A DNA stretch of 32,947 nucleotides from CAIYPG01 sp903864555 (GTDB taxonomy: Bacteria > Pseudomonadota > Gammaproteobacteria > Burkholderiales > SG8-39). Made by a program: the position numbers and the translations under genes. The stretch covers positions 1 to 32,947 of the forward strand of contig CANJJT010000043.1 of NCBI GenBank assembly GCA_947474715.1, written 5' to 3'. Shown in pieces: positions 1 through 8,105 of the stretch; within the stretch, counting starts at the first letter, position 1; each line of letters opens with the position of its first letter. The notes below the pieces were generated by a model. The model was not told where the DNA came from. It saw nothing but the letters and a program-made list of their open reading frames with translations, and made no database searches.

Positions 1-107
1 GCGATGGCGAACCCGGGGTGCAAACCCTATGGCGTGGATTTCACCAACTCACCACCTTGACCGAGATGTTTAGAATCATGAACCCAGACGATCATTCAAC
101 AGCATGA
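1..107 (+). pseudogene. C-terminal end of an IS4/Tn5-type transposase (runs in from the left)
   Basis: The frame whose codons begin at base 3 is open from the window edge to TGA at 105-107 and encodes 34 residues. The segment GEPGVQTLWRGF matches the C-terminal dimerisation region of IS4-group (Tn5-like) transposases, where a 'GEPGVxTLWxGxQR' pattern is typical. The rest of the gene lies outside the window, so I cannot tell whether it is intact. The following ~20 bases (to about 129) probably hold the right end of the element, with a GTGGGTAACG stretch that resembles IS4-family termini. After that the sequence joins directly to half of an R-element hairpin. Identity rests on a short segment, but the motif is characteristic. 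Confidence 0.62.
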
Positions 108-129
108 AAAAGATGTGGGTAACGATTAG

Positions 130-148
130 TTTGACAAGGGGGTAAACC
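130..148. repeat. Right-hand fragment of R-element terminal hairpin
   Basis: TTTGACAAGGGGGTAAACC is identical to the outer end of the R elements described below. The matching CCCCC arm is missing and is replaced by the presumed end of the upstream insertion sequence, so this copy appears to be interrupted. Confidence 0.6.
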
Positions 149-168
149 CTGCTGTACTCCGGATGCCG

Positions 169-1134
169 CTAATCCAGCTTCAGCCCCATCTGCCGGATGA
201 TCTTGCCCCAGCGGTCGGACTCTTCCTTGATGTAGGCGGCGAGCTGTTCGGGTGTGCCGCCGTCGAGCACCAGGGCGAGGGCGGCCATTTTCTCGCGCGT
301 CGGGCCGTCCTTCACGAACTTCTGCATTTCGGCGTTGAGGCGCATGACGATGTCGCGCGAGGTGCCGCCGGGGGCCATGATGCCGAACCAGGTCTGCGCT
401 TCGAGGCCGGGGTATATCTCGGCCAGCGCGGGGATGTCGGGCCAATGCGCGAAGCGTTGCTGCGAGGTCACCGCGATGACCTTGAGCTTGCCACTCTTCA
501 CATGCGGGAACATGAGCAGCGGTGCCGACAGCATCAGGTCCACGCGTCCGCCCAGCAGGTCGTTCAGTGCCGGCGTGTTGCCCTTGTATTGCACCGGCGT
601 GAAGCGCGTGCCCGAGGCGTTCTCGAGCATCTGCAGGGCCAGATGCGGCGGGGCGCCGGCGCCGGACAGGCCGACATTGATCTTGCCCGGATTGGCCTTG
701 GCATAGGCCAGCATTTCGTTGAGGTTGTTGAAGGGCACCGCGGCGTGGGCGAAGATGCCATAGGGAATGCTGCCCAGCTTGCCCACGGGAACGAAGTCCT
801 TGTCCGGGTTGTAGGAGAGCTTGCTGTACATGTGCGGGTTGATGCTGACCGCCGTCGCCGTGGTGAGGAACAGGGTGTAGCCGTCAGGCGGCGCCTTGGC
901 GACGAGTTCGGCGGCGATCAGGGTGGCCGCGCCGGCACGGTTCTCGGCCACCACGGTAACGCCCAGGCCCTCGCCGAGCTTGGCGCTGATGCCACGAGCC
1001 AGCGTGTCGGTGGGGCCGCCGGCCTCGAAGGGCACGATGAGTCGTATGGTGCGCGAGGGCCAGGCCTGCGCGTGCAGCAGGCCGGCATGAAGTGCCAGTG
1101 CCAGGACAGCGAAGAGCATCTTTGCCGTGTTCAT
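169..1134 (-). CDS. Bug/TctC-family tripartite tricarboxylate transporter substrate-binding protein
   Basis: This 321-residue protein is a periplasmic binding protein of the Bug (TctC) family, which captures small carboxylates for TctAB-type transporters or sensing. ATG at 1134 follows a strong AAGGAGG site. The first ~22 residues form a signal peptide ending LLHAQA, and the mature protein opens with AWPSRTIRLIVPFEAGGPTD, the usual Bug start. Other family marks are the PDGYTL segment near residue 90 and the YKG segment in the second lobe. Length is normal for the family. It lies 100 bp downstream of a second Bug gene (1235-2206) that is clearly a paralogue, about two thirds to three quarters identical by eye, with the same C-terminal end IIRQMGLKL. 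The ligand cannot be read from sequence. No TctA or TctB gene is in the window. Confidence 0.93.
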   Translation of the reverse strand: MNTAKMLFAVLALALHAGLLHAQAWPSRTIRLIVPFEAGGPTDTLARGISAKLGEGLGVTVVAENRAGAATLIAAELVAKAPPDGYTLFLTTATAVSINPHMYSKLSYNPDKDFVPVGKLGSIPYGIFAHAAVPFNNLNEMLAYAKANPGKINVGLSGAGAPPHLALQMLENASGTRFTPVQYKGNTPALNDLLGGRVDLMLSAPLLMFPHVKSGKLKVIAVTSQQRFAHWPDIPALAEIYPGLEAQTWFGIMAPGGTSRDIVMRLNAEMQKFVKDGPTREKMAALALVLDGGTPEQLAAYIKEESDRWGKIIRQMGLKLD

Positions 1135-1234
1135 TGCCTTCCTCCTTGGGATACTTCGGTTGGACAGCTTGTTTCCAGGTGCTGCAGGTTTCGTCTTCGA
1201 TGGCTGGCGCAATCCCTGCCGCCCACCACCGTCG

Positions 1235-2206
1235 CTACTCCAGTTTCAGGCCCATCTGCCGGATGATCCTGCCCCAGCGATCGGACTCTTCCTTGATGAA
1301 GGCGGCCATCTGCTCGGGCGTGCCGCCATCGAGCACCATGCCCAGCGCACCCAGCTTTTCGCGGGTGGGGCCGTCCTTGACGAATTTCTGCATTTCCGCG
1401 TTGATGCGCATCACCGCATCGCGCGGCGTGCCCGCAGGGGCGACGATGCCGAACCAGGTCTGGGCCTCGAAGCCGGGATACATCTCGGCGATGGCGGGCG
1501 TGTCCGGCCATTGCGGAAAGCGTTGCGGCGAAGCTACGGCCAGCACCTTGAGCTTGCCGCTCTTCACATGCGGAAACATGATCAGTGGCGCGGACAACAT
1601 CATCTCGATACGCCCGCCCAACAAGTCATTCAGCGCCGGGGCGTTGCCCTTGTACTGCACGGCAGTGAAGCGCGCGCCGGAGGCGTTCTCCAGCAATTGC
1701 AGCGCGAAGTGGGTGGGTGTGCCGGCGCCGGGCAGGGCGACGTTGAGCTTGTCCGGATTGGCCCTGGCGTGAGCGAGCATGTCCTTCAATGTGCTGAAGG
1801 GCGCGGACTGGTGGGCAAACATGGCGTAGGGGTTGCTCGCCAGTCGGCCCACTGCGGTGAAGTCCTTCTCCGGGTTGTAGGGCAGGGTCTTGTACATGTG
1901 CTGATTGATGCTGACGGCAGTGCCCGTGGTGAGCAGCAGCGTGTAGCCGTCCGGCGCCGACTTGGCCACCAGTTCCGCGCCGATCATGGTGGCGGCACCA
2001 CCACGGTTCTCCACCAGCACGGTGGCATTCAGGCCTTCGCCGATCTTCGCCGCAACACCGCGTCCGACGGTGTCGGTCGGGCCGCCTGCGTCGAAGGGGA
2101 TGATGAGGCGTATCGGGCGGGCGGGCCAGGCCTGCGCCTGCGCCAGGCCGGTGTGGATGGGCATGGACAGGGCCAGTAGCGCCAGCTTCATCAACGGGAT
2201 CTTCAT
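1235..2206 (-). CDS. Bug/TctC-family substrate-binding protein (tandem paralogue)
   Basis: A 323-residue periplasmic binding protein of the same family as its downstream neighbour. ATG at 2206 is preceded by CCAGGAGGAGACC, a strong ribosome-binding site. A signal peptide of about 24 residues ends GLAQAQA, followed by AWPARPIRLIIPFDAGGPTD. Both paralogues share long identical blocks, including MFPHVKSGKLKV and EMQKFVKDGPTREK, so the pair arose by tandem duplication. The two genes are probably co-transcribed, separated by 100 bp without a clear terminator. The gene is divergent from the CaiB/BaiF CoA-transferase at 2447, sharing a 240-bp upstream region. That arrangement is common for Bug genes and suggests uptake of an acid that is then activated as a CoA thioester, but the substrate is unknown. 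Confidence 0.93.
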   Translation of the reverse strand: MKIPLMKLALLALSMPIHTGLAQAQAWPARPIRLIIPFDAGGPTDTVGRGVAAKIGEGLNATVLVENRGGAATMIGAELVAKSAPDGYTLLLTTGTAVSINQHMYKTLPYNPEKDFTAVGRLASNPYAMFAHQSAPFSTLKDMLAHARANPDKLNVALPGAGTPTHFALQLLENASGARFTAVQYKGNAPALNDLLGGRIEMMLSAPLIMFPHVKSGKLKVLAVASPQRFPQWPDTPAIAEMYPGFEAQTWFGIVAPAGTPRDAVMRINAEMQKFVKDGPTREKLGALGMVLDGGTPEQMAAFIKEESDRWGRIIRQMGLKLE

Positions 2207-2446
2207 GGTCTCCTCCTGGGCACGGGCCCGCTGCATGCGCCCGTTGTCAGCCGGGCTTTCATCAGACTGTGTCCGGATGATAGCGGAAGCCTGCCGGCGC
2301 GCGCGGTGAGGCCCGGAATTCGCGTGATAGCATCCTTCAGCAGGGGCACGCCAGGAGGCTCCGCGACTGCCGACGCAGGCCGATACCGGCCGACACCGGT
2401 CAGGCACTTCGCCGGCATCCCCATTCCAGCTTCCCAGGAGGACGAC

Positions 2447-3631
2447 ATGGACGACGCAAGCCTTCCCCTCACCGGACTCAAGGTCATTGACCTGTGCCTG
2501 GCGCGCGCAGGTCCCACCTGCGTGCGCCACCTCGCCGACTGGGGCGCCGATGTCATCAAGGTCGAGCCCACCGAGGATGCGCGCGCCGACGGCGAGAAGC
2601 GCCATGGCTTCGACCACCAGAACCTGCATCGCAACAAGCGCTCCATCAAGCTCAATCTCAAGACGCCGGAAGGCCATGAGGCGCTGCTGAAGATGGTGAA
2701 GGACGCCGATGTGGTGATCGAGAACTGGCGGCCCGACGTGAAGCACCGCCTGAAGGTGTCCTGGGAGGACCTGCGCAAGGTGAATTCGCGCCTGATCTAC
2801 GCCAGCAATTCGGGCTTTGGTCAGGACGGTCCCATCGCCAAGCGCGGCGGGGTCGACCAGATCGTGCAGGGCATGTCCGGCCTGATGACGGTTACTGGTT
2901 TTCCCGGCAGCCCGCCGCTGCGCACCGGGATTGCCGTGGGTGACCTCACTGCCGGCAATCTGCTGGCTCTGGGGATCATGATGGCCATCTACCAGCGGGA
3001 CCGCACCGGCCAGGGGCGCTGGGTGCAGACCAGCCTGCTGGAGGCGCTGATCATGATGATGGACTTCCAGGCCTCGCGTTACCTCATCGACGGGCATGTG
3101 GCGAAACCTGCGGGCAACATGCACCCGACCGGCGACACCACCGGGGTTTATCCTTCGAGCGACGGCCACTTCAACATCGCCGGCACCTCGCAGAAAATGT
3201 GGCTGAAGATCTGCGAGGTGCTGGAACAGCCCGAATGGACCCGCCCAGGCCACGAATGGGAGACCAAGCAGCAGCGCTACAAGGATCGGGAGGCCTTGCA
3301 GGCAGCCATGGGCGAAATCACCCGAACGAAGCCGATGGAGTACTGGATCCGCGCCATGGAACAGGCGGGCGTGCCCTGCGGCCCCATCTACACCATGGAC
3401 AAGGTGTTTGCCGATGAGCAGATCCGCCACCTGGGCATGGCGCAGCCGGTGCAGCATCCGGTGCTGGGCGAGATCAAGGTGGTGGCCAACCCGCTGCAAT
3501 TCGTCGGCGCCAGCCGCGCCATACGCCGGCCCACGCCGGATGGCGGCCAGCACACCGACGAGATCATGGGTGGCCTGGGCTATGACCCGGAACAGATCGC
3601 GCAGATGCGTGCGAAGGGTATTATCGGCTGA
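2447..3631 (+). CDS. CaiB/BaiF (family III) CoA-transferase
   Basis: A 394-residue cytoplasmic enzyme of the family III CoA-transferases (formyl-CoA, carnitine and succinyl-CoA:acid transferases), which move CoA between carboxylic acids through an aspartyl-CoA intermediate. ATG at 2447 follows CCCAGGAGGACGAC; an upstream in-frame extension lacks such a site. Visible family marks are LTGLKVIDL at the N-terminus, ADWGADVIKVE near residue 35, NKRSIKLNLKT near 67, and VGDLTAG, in which D166 aligns with catalytic Asp169 of E. coli Frc. The C-terminal end GGLGYDPEQIAQMRAKGII is typical. Length is normal. It is divergent from the Bug gene at 1235-2206, suggesting a shared uptake and activation route. 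Acid donor and acceptor cannot be inferred. Confidence 0.92.
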   Translation: MDDASLPLTGLKVIDLCLARAGPTCVRHLADWGADVIKVEPTEDARADGEKRHGFDHQNLHRNKRSIKLNLKTPEGHEALLKMVKDADVVIENWRPDVKHRLKVSWEDLRKVNSRLIYASNSGFGQDGPIAKRGGVDQIVQGMSGLMTVTGFPGSPPLRTGIAVGDLTAGNLLALGIMMAIYQRDRTGQGRWVQTSLLEALIMMMDFQASRYLIDGHVAKPAGNMHPTGDTTGVYPSSDGHFNIAGTSQKMWLKICEVLEQPEWTRPGHEWETKQQRYKDREALQAAMGEITRTKPMEYWIRAMEQAGVPCGPIYTMDKVFADEQIRHLGMAQPVQHPVLGEIKVVANPLQFVGASRAIRRPTPDGGQHTDEIMGGLGYDPEQIAQMRAKGIIG

Positions 3632-3681
3632 CCCGCCGCACGCTTGCACGCTTTGCCCTCATGGCGGGAGGTGGACCCGCC

Positions 3682-4983
3682 ATGAATCCTGCTCCTGCCG
3701 CCGACGGCCTGCCACGCGAGCAGTTGCAACTGCAGCGGCTGCAGCACATGAAGCGCCTGGCCACCGGGCTGCTGTTGCTGATGGTGCTGCTGTTCGTGCT
3801 GGCCCGACGTTTCGAGTCACAACATCCACTGTTCGCCTGGGTGGGGGCATTTGCCGAGGCGGCCATGATCGGTGCACTGGCTGACTGGTTCGCCGTGGTG
3901 GCGCTGTTTCGCCATCCGCTGGGGCTGCCCCTGCCGCACACCGCCATCATCCCGCGCAACAAAGGGCGCATTGCCGAGAATCTGGGCGCCTTCATCTCGG
4001 GTAACTTCCTGCGCACCGAGCTGATCCTGCAGCGCATCCGCGAATTCGATCCGGCCGCGCGTCTGTCGCATTGGTTGGGTGGCCGCGCGGTGGCCGCGAT
4101 GCTGGGTGGCTACGGCGCGCGCGCGCTGGCCTATGCCCTGCAGACAGTGGAGGACGCGCGCGTGCAGCGCTTTCTGCATGCGGCGATGCTGGCGCGGCTG
4201 CGCGAGGCTGCGCTCGCCCCGCTGGCAGGCAGGGTGCTCGACCTCGTGGTGCAGGACGGCCGCCACCAGCAATTGCTGGACCGGCTGCTGGTGCACGCGC
4301 GCGAAATGCTGGCCGAAGAGGGCGTGCAGGAAAAGATTGCCGAACTGATCGCCAGGGAATTCGAAGGCTGGCGTCGTTACCTCATGGGCATGCAGGTCGA
4401 TGCGGCCATCGGCGGCTACTCGGGAAAGAAGCTGGTGGCCGCGGTGTCGCGCCTGATCGACGAGGTGCTGGCCGATCCGGAGCATGCGCTGCGGCGGCGC
4501 TATGACGAAAGCGTCGCGACCTTCATCGGGCGGCTGAAAAGCGACGAGGCTTTCCGCATGCGCGGCGATCAGTTGCGCGACGAGTTGCTGGCGCGCCCGG
4601 AACTGGCTGCCTGGCTGCAGGACCTGTGGCTGCAGGTGCGCGCCTGGCTGGAACGCGACCTGGCCGATCCGGACTCGGTGGTGCGCACGCGCCTAGTCTC
4701 GGCCATCCAGAACCTGGGCGTGCGCCTGCAGGCCGATGCCGCCATGCGCGAATGGGTGAATGAGCAGATCCTCGCGGCGGCGCGCGTGCTCAACGAGGAG
4801 CATCGGGAGAGCATCGGGCGCTTCATCGCCAGCCAGGTGAAGGCCTGGGACGAGGACTACATGGTGCACCAGTTCGAGATCAACATCGGCCGCGACCTGC
4901 AGTACATCCGCATCAACGGCACGCTGATCGGCGGGCTGGCGGGGGTGGTGATCCATGCCCTGGCGGAACTGATACGAGGGTGA
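3682..4983 (+). CDS. DUF445-family (YjiN-like) membrane protein
   Basis: A 433-residue protein of the DUF445 family, inner-membrane proteins of unknown function. I chose ATG at 3682 because GGGAGG lies about 10 bases upstream; the ATG at 3661 has no visible ribosome-binding site. A hydrophobic segment covers about residues 25-41, followed by the family-typical block AEAAMIGALADWFAVVALFR (about 58-77), which contains the ADWFAVVALFRHPLG signature, then IPRNKGRIAENLG. The middle is helical and charged. A second hydrophobic stretch (IGGLAGVVIHALAELI) ends the protein. It begins 50 bp after the CoA-transferase stop and may be read through from it, but no functional link is evident. The function of the family is not established. 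Confidence 0.88.
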   Translation: MNPAPAADGLPREQLQLQRLQHMKRLATGLLLLMVLLFVLARRFESQHPLFAWVGAFAEAAMIGALADWFAVVALFRHPLGLPLPHTAIIPRNKGRIAENLGAFISGNFLRTELILQRIREFDPAARLSHWLGGRAVAAMLGGYGARALAYALQTVEDARVQRFLHAAMLARLREAALAPLAGRVLDLVVQDGRHQQLLDRLLVHAREMLAEEGVQEKIAELIAREFEGWRRYLMGMQVDAAIGGYSGKKLVAAVSRLIDEVLADPEHALRRRYDESVATFIGRLKSDEAFRMRGDQLRDELLARPELAAWLQDLWLQVRAWLERDLADPDSVVRTRLVSAIQNLGVRLQADAAMREWVNEQILAAARVLNEEHRESIGRFIASQVKAWDEDYMVHQFEINIGRDLQYIRINGTLIGGLAGVVIHALAELIRG

Positions 4984-4994
4984 GGCTGCGGCGC

Positions 4995-5201
4995 GGTTTA
5001 CCCCCTTGTCAAAGGGGGCCGACTCGTGAGCGTAGCGAACGAGCGGGGGGATTTTCTCCCGCGCATCCCTGCCTGCAAAGCAACAGGCATTTCCAGGATT
5101 CACGGCAATATATTGCGAAGGAAGGCAAACCAACCTGGCTGGTCAAAATCCCCCCGCGCGACTACGTCGCGTCGGCCCCCTTTGACAAGGGGGTTAACAC
5201 C
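4995..5201. repeat. R element, full copy (inverted relative to the copies at 22389 and 24863)
   Basis: The ~205-bp intergenic element fills most of the gap between the DUF445 gene and the GAF-PAS gene. Left end: GGTTTACC then the hairpin CCCCCTT-GTCA-AAGGGGG (5001-5018), GGCCGA, a local hairpin (5023-5043, stem CTCGT/ACGAG), CGGGGGGATTTT. Right end: AAAATCCCCCCG, a second local hairpin CGCGAC-TAC-GTCGCG (5157-5171), TCGGCCCCC and TTTGACAAGGGGGTTAACACC. The core reads as the reverse complement of the cores at 22430 and 24900 (shared TTTTGACCAGCCA and GCGAGAAAATCCCCC). No coding sense is seen. Confidence 0.85.
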
Positions 5202-5221
5202 CGCAGCCCTGCTGCGCGCTC

Positions 5222-5258
5222 GTCCCCGGAAATCGGCGAAGAACCTTGATCAAGGGGA
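5222..5258 (-). repeat. Fragment of second repeat module (ACCGATTTCCGG type)
   Basis: On the minus strand this reads CCCCTTGATCAAGG followed by TTCTTCGCCGATTTCCGGGG. The same module follows a CCCCCTTGTCAAAGG arm at 24791 and 32874 and occurs at 19825, so it looks like an alternative partner of the R-element hairpin. Confidence 0.55.
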
Positions 5259-5276
5259 ATGCTGGCGGTCGCTGAC

Positions 5277-6125
5277 TTAACGCATCAGGTTGCGATCCAC
5301 GCTCAGCGTCAGGATGCGCTCGCCATCCACCAGGCTGGCGCTGGCAGTGGCCCTGGCCACGATGCTGTGGCCATCACGATGCTGGAAGCCGGCATCCAGT
5401 TCCAGCCTGAGACTGTCTTCGCGCAGGCGCGCCAGGGGCAGGCCTTCGTCCAGGGCTTGCAGGGTTCTTTGGGCCAGCAGGTGCTGCAGGCCCTGCGGGG
5501 AAGGCAATGACTCGTGACCCAGCCAGCGGACCAGCGCGGTGTTGGCCCAGTTCACATGGCCTTGCGCATTCATCAGCACGATACCGTCCTGCAGCGGTTC
5601 CAGCGACAACTGTAGATGCTCGCGTGAGCGTGCCAGTTCGGCGCTGAAATTGATCTCGATCTCCGCCCAGGCAGCCAGGTCCTCGATGGCCAGGTGGTCT
5701 TCTTCGGACAAGGTGCGCGGTTCACGATCCATGAGGCACAGCGTCCCCAGGCGCATGCCGGCCGGGGTGGCCAGCGGCCGTCCGGCATAGAAGCGGATGT
5801 GCGGCTGCCCGGTGACCAGCGGGTTGTCGCTGAAGCGCTCGTCCTTCAGGGTGTCGGGCACTACCAGCAGGCCCTCGCCGAGGATGGCGTGGCCGCAGAA
5901 GGACACCTGCCTCGGCGTCTCCGTCAGGAACAGGCCATAGCGTGACTTGAACCACTGCCGCTCGGCATCCAGCAGCGTGATGGTGGCGATGGGCATGCGC
6001 AGCAGGCGGGCGGCGCTGCGCGTGATGCGGTTGAAGCGTTGCTCCTGGGCGGTGCCGAGCAGGCCCAGGCTGCGCAATGCCGCCAGGCGCTGTGCTTCAT
6101 TCTCGGGCAGGGGTGCTTCCAGCAT
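5277..6125 (-). CDS. GAF-PAS sensory protein without an output domain
   Basis: A 282-residue predicted cytoplasmic protein. Residues about 20-165 form a GAF domain of the type found in GGDEF and histidine-kinase sensors, with the conserved VSFCGHAIL block, VVPDTLKDERFSDNPLV and the LGTLCLMDREPR strand. After a helical linker, residues about 165-275 look like a PAS domain (QDGIVLMNAQGHVNWAN). No GGDEF, EAL or kinase domain follows. ATG at 6125 has a GGAGA site 7 bases upstream. It is the last gene of the minus-strand run that includes pelA-pelG, 89 bp after pelG, so it may be co-transcribed and modulate Pel. Alternatively it is a sensor fragment that lost its catalytic half. The ligand is unknown. 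Confidence 0.8.
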   Translation of the reverse strand: MLEAPLPENEAQRLAALRSLGLLGTAQEQRFNRITRSAARLLRMPIATITLLDAERQWFKSRYGLFLTETPRQVSFCGHAILGEGLLVVPDTLKDERFSDNPLVTGQPHIRFYAGRPLATPAGMRLGTLCLMDREPRTLSEEDHLAIEDLAAWAEIEINFSAELARSREHLQLSLEPLQDGIVLMNAQGHVNWANTALVRWLGHESLPSPQGLQHLLAQRTLQALDEGLPLARLREDSLRLELDAGFQHRDGHSIVARATASASLVDGERILTLSVDRNLMR

Positions 6126-6150
6126 TGCGGGTCTCCGTCTGCGTTTCCAT

Positions 6151-6198
6151 GTGTCTCAGTGTCTATGGGTCTCAGAGTCTGTGTGTCTCAGAGTCTGT
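6151..6198. repeat. Three tandem 16-bp repeats between pelG and the GAF-PAS gene
   Basis: Units are GTGTCTCAGTGTCTAT (6151-6166), GGGTCTCAGAGTCTGT (6167-6182) and GTGTCTCAGAGTCTGT (6183-6198). They lie entirely in the 89-bp intergenic gap, upstream of the GAF-PAS start. Such an array could vary in copy number by slippage. Confidence 0.8.
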
Positions 6199-6214
6199 CT
6201 GTGCGCGTGCCGGC

Positions 6215-7582
6215 CTACTGCAACATGAAGGTTTCGTATTCGAGCCGGTTCAGCTTGTCCTCGAGTATGAGCAGCGCGGTGAGCACCGTCACCAGCAGCG
6301 CCGCGGCGAAACCATAGCCGAAGAAGGGCGCGCCCAGCTTCAGCGTGATGGCGGTCAGGCCGATGTTGAGGATCAGGAACAACGCCGTGAGGAAGGTCAC
6401 GCTCAGGCGCTTGTCGAGGTAGAAGAAGATGTTGAGTAGGCCCAGCAGCACCACCTGCAGCCCGGCCGCCACCACATCGACGTAGAGCAGCGGCAGGTAG
6501 AGCTGCGGGATGCCCAGCAGGCGCAGCACGCTGGGGCCGGCGACAAAGGCGAGCAGCACCGCGATGGCCTGGATCTTCATGATCTCGTAGATGCCCTGGC
6601 GGATGGTCAGCACCATCTCGTCGCGCATCTGCTCGATGTGGTCGAGCGAGCCGCCATCGCGCACTGCATCGTAGAACTTCTCGTAGTACTCGACGAAATC
6701 GGTTTCGATGCGCACCAGGAATACCGCCATGCCGGGGATGATGGCCAGGTAGGCAAGAAACACCGGCACGTCATAGATGAGCGAGGCGCGCAGCGGGCCG
6801 ATGACATTGCTGCCGGTGATCGGGTCGATCCAGAACAGCAGCTTGTCGGCCCAGATGCCGGCGTTGTACAGGATGCCGGTCCAGATCAGCGTCGGATACA
6901 TGGCGCCCTTCTTCAGGAAGCCGAAGGCCACGAAATGGTCCGAGGGATAGTTGCGCAGGGTCAGCGTGATCATGCCGGTGAGCAGCACGAAGTGCCCGAT
7001 CACAAAGCCGAGCAGCAGGCCTTCCAGCCCGAGCGGGCGCAGCACCAGCGCGCTCACCACCGTTATGGCATAGCCGACGCCGAACATGCGCACGATGGCC
7101 TTGTACTGCTTCATCCCGGAAAGAAAGATGGTGGCCACCCAGATGCAGCACATGATGACGAAGCCGGACACCATCAGCACCCGGTACAGGTCCGACTGGC
7201 GGGGAAACAGGGTGAAGACCGCCAGCATGCTCAGCACTCCGCTCACCACGATCACCAGCAGCAGCAGCCCGTTGAAGTTGGGCAGGATGGCGTTGTCCTT
7301 CTTTTCATAGAGCCGGTCGGCGATGAAACGCGTGAAACCCAGTTGCACCGCGCCGGTGAGGATGAGTGAAGTGAGCATCAGGTAGGTCACCGAGACCTGG
7401 AATTGCGTCACCAGTTGTCCCTGGCCACCAGTGGAGGTCAGCAAGCCGATGACGAGAATGCCGACGATGGACAGCACCCAGGGACCGGAACTGATGATGC
7501 CGGCGTAGGCGTAGGCCTGCAGCAGGCCGCTGTAGCTTTCCTTGCGCAGGAGTTTGCGGAGTTCGAAGCCTATGCCGGCCAT
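6215..7582 (-). CDS. pelG: PelG, inner-membrane Pel polysaccharide transporter
   Basis: A 455-residue polytopic membrane protein with about a dozen hydrophobic segments, related to Wzx-type flippases, that is thought to carry the Pel polymer across the inner membrane together with PelD, PelE and PelF. MAGIGFELRKLLRKESYSGL is the characteristic start of PelG and fixes ATG at 7582; an upstream in-frame extension runs through the non-coding long inverted repeat. GITSSGPW-like text appears here as AGIISSGPWVLSIVGILVIG. Length matches P. aeruginosa PelG. It is last in the pel order but is separated from pelF by 576 bp holding a long inverted repeat, unlike the tight packing of pelD-pelE-pelF. A weak AGGAAAGG site lies upstream of the start. 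Confidence 0.94.
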   Translation of the reverse strand: MAGIGFELRKLLRKESYSGLLQAYAYAGIISSGPWVLSIVGILVIGLLTSTGGQGQLVTQFQVSVTYLMLTSLILTGAVQLGFTRFIADRLYEKKDNAILPNFNGLLLLVIVVSGVLSMLAVFTLFPRQSDLYRVLMVSGFVIMCCIWVATIFLSGMKQYKAIVRMFGVGYAITVVSALVLRPLGLEGLLLGFVIGHFVLLTGMITLTLRNYPSDHFVAFGFLKKGAMYPTLIWTGILYNAGIWADKLLFWIDPITGSNVIGPLRASLIYDVPVFLAYLAIIPGMAVFLVRIETDFVEYYEKFYDAVRDGGSLDHIEQMRDEMVLTIRQGIYEIMKIQAIAVLLAFVAGPSVLRLLGIPQLYLPLLYVDVVAAGLQVVLLGLLNIFFYLDKRLSVTFLTALFLILNIGLTAITLKLGAPFFGYGFAAALLVTVLTALLILEDKLNRLEYETFMLQ

Positions 7583-7620
7583 GGGGTGGCCTTTCCTGAA
7601 TTCCTTTCGCCTCTCGGCGA

Positions 7621-7652
7621 GTTCCTTTTCTTGCTTCGCCAAGAAAAGGAAC
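7621..7652. other. 13-bp perfect hairpin at the left end of the long inverted repeat
   Basis: Stem GTTCCTTTTCTTG (7621-7633), loop CTTCGC, stem CAAGAAAAGGAAC (7640-7652). It lies just upstream of pelG. No clear U-tract follows on the pel strand, so intrinsic termination is possible but not evident. Confidence 0.7.
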
Positions 7653-8071
7653 CAAAAGAAGGCGACCCCGGAGGGGACGGCCCTTCCGCTTCGCTGCAGG
7701 GCTGCCCTGCGATGCTCGCGTCCTTCGGCGCCTGCGGAACTCGCCGTCGCGCTTCGCACGACGGCTCAGACAGTCCTCGGCGACATCCCCTCAGGACGCT
7801 GCGCTTCTCGGCGTCCCCAACGGGGGCCCCGAAAGCAAACACACCGAAGGTATGCAGAGAAAGCTTTACTTGGCAGACCATCGGTTTTGACCTGCCGGTG
7901 TTGGGGCCCCTTAAGCGTCGCCGAGGAGCGGAGCTGCGGACGGGGGCTGTCGGCGAGGACTGTCTGAGCCCGCGCAGCGGGCGAGTTCCGCAGCCGCCCG
8001 GCCGCAGTGAGCACCGCAGGGTATTCCGTAGCGAAGCGGAGGAACGATGCGCCGGGGTGTGCTTTTCTTTG

Positions 8072-8105
8072 CTTACTTTCTTTTGCACAAGCAAAAGAAA
8101 GTGAG
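8072..8105. other. Hairpin at the right end of the long inverted repeat
   Basis: A perfect 12-bp stem ACTTTCTTTTGC/GCAAAAGAAAGT with loop ACAA (8087-8090), extended outward to 15 pairs with one T-G pair. It lies 55-85 bp downstream of the pelF stop and could affect 3'-end formation of the upstream pel transcript. Confidence 0.7.

Noticed and set aside
163..2179. Long plus-strand open frames across the two Bug genes
   Set aside because: They are antisense shadows in GC-rich sequence; the minus-strand frames have signal peptides, ribosome-binding sites and family motifs.
3041..3043. Glu199 in SLLEAL of the 2447 CoA-transferase as a replaced catalytic aspartate
   Set aside because: Counting along E. 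coli Frc shows that Asp169 lies in the GD motif; D166 here is the counterpart and is present.
2207..3649. Minus-strand extension of the second Bug gene to about 3649 (an apparent 804-residue protein)
   Set aside because: The extension lies opposite the CoA-transferase gene and shows no domain. The true start at 2206 has a strong ribosome-binding site and signal peptide.
4995..5201. CRISPR array or phage attachment site at the repeats
   Set aside because: The copies are dispersed, not regularly spaced, with hairpin-based ends and no spacers or cas genes; no integrase or tRNA gene is adjacent.
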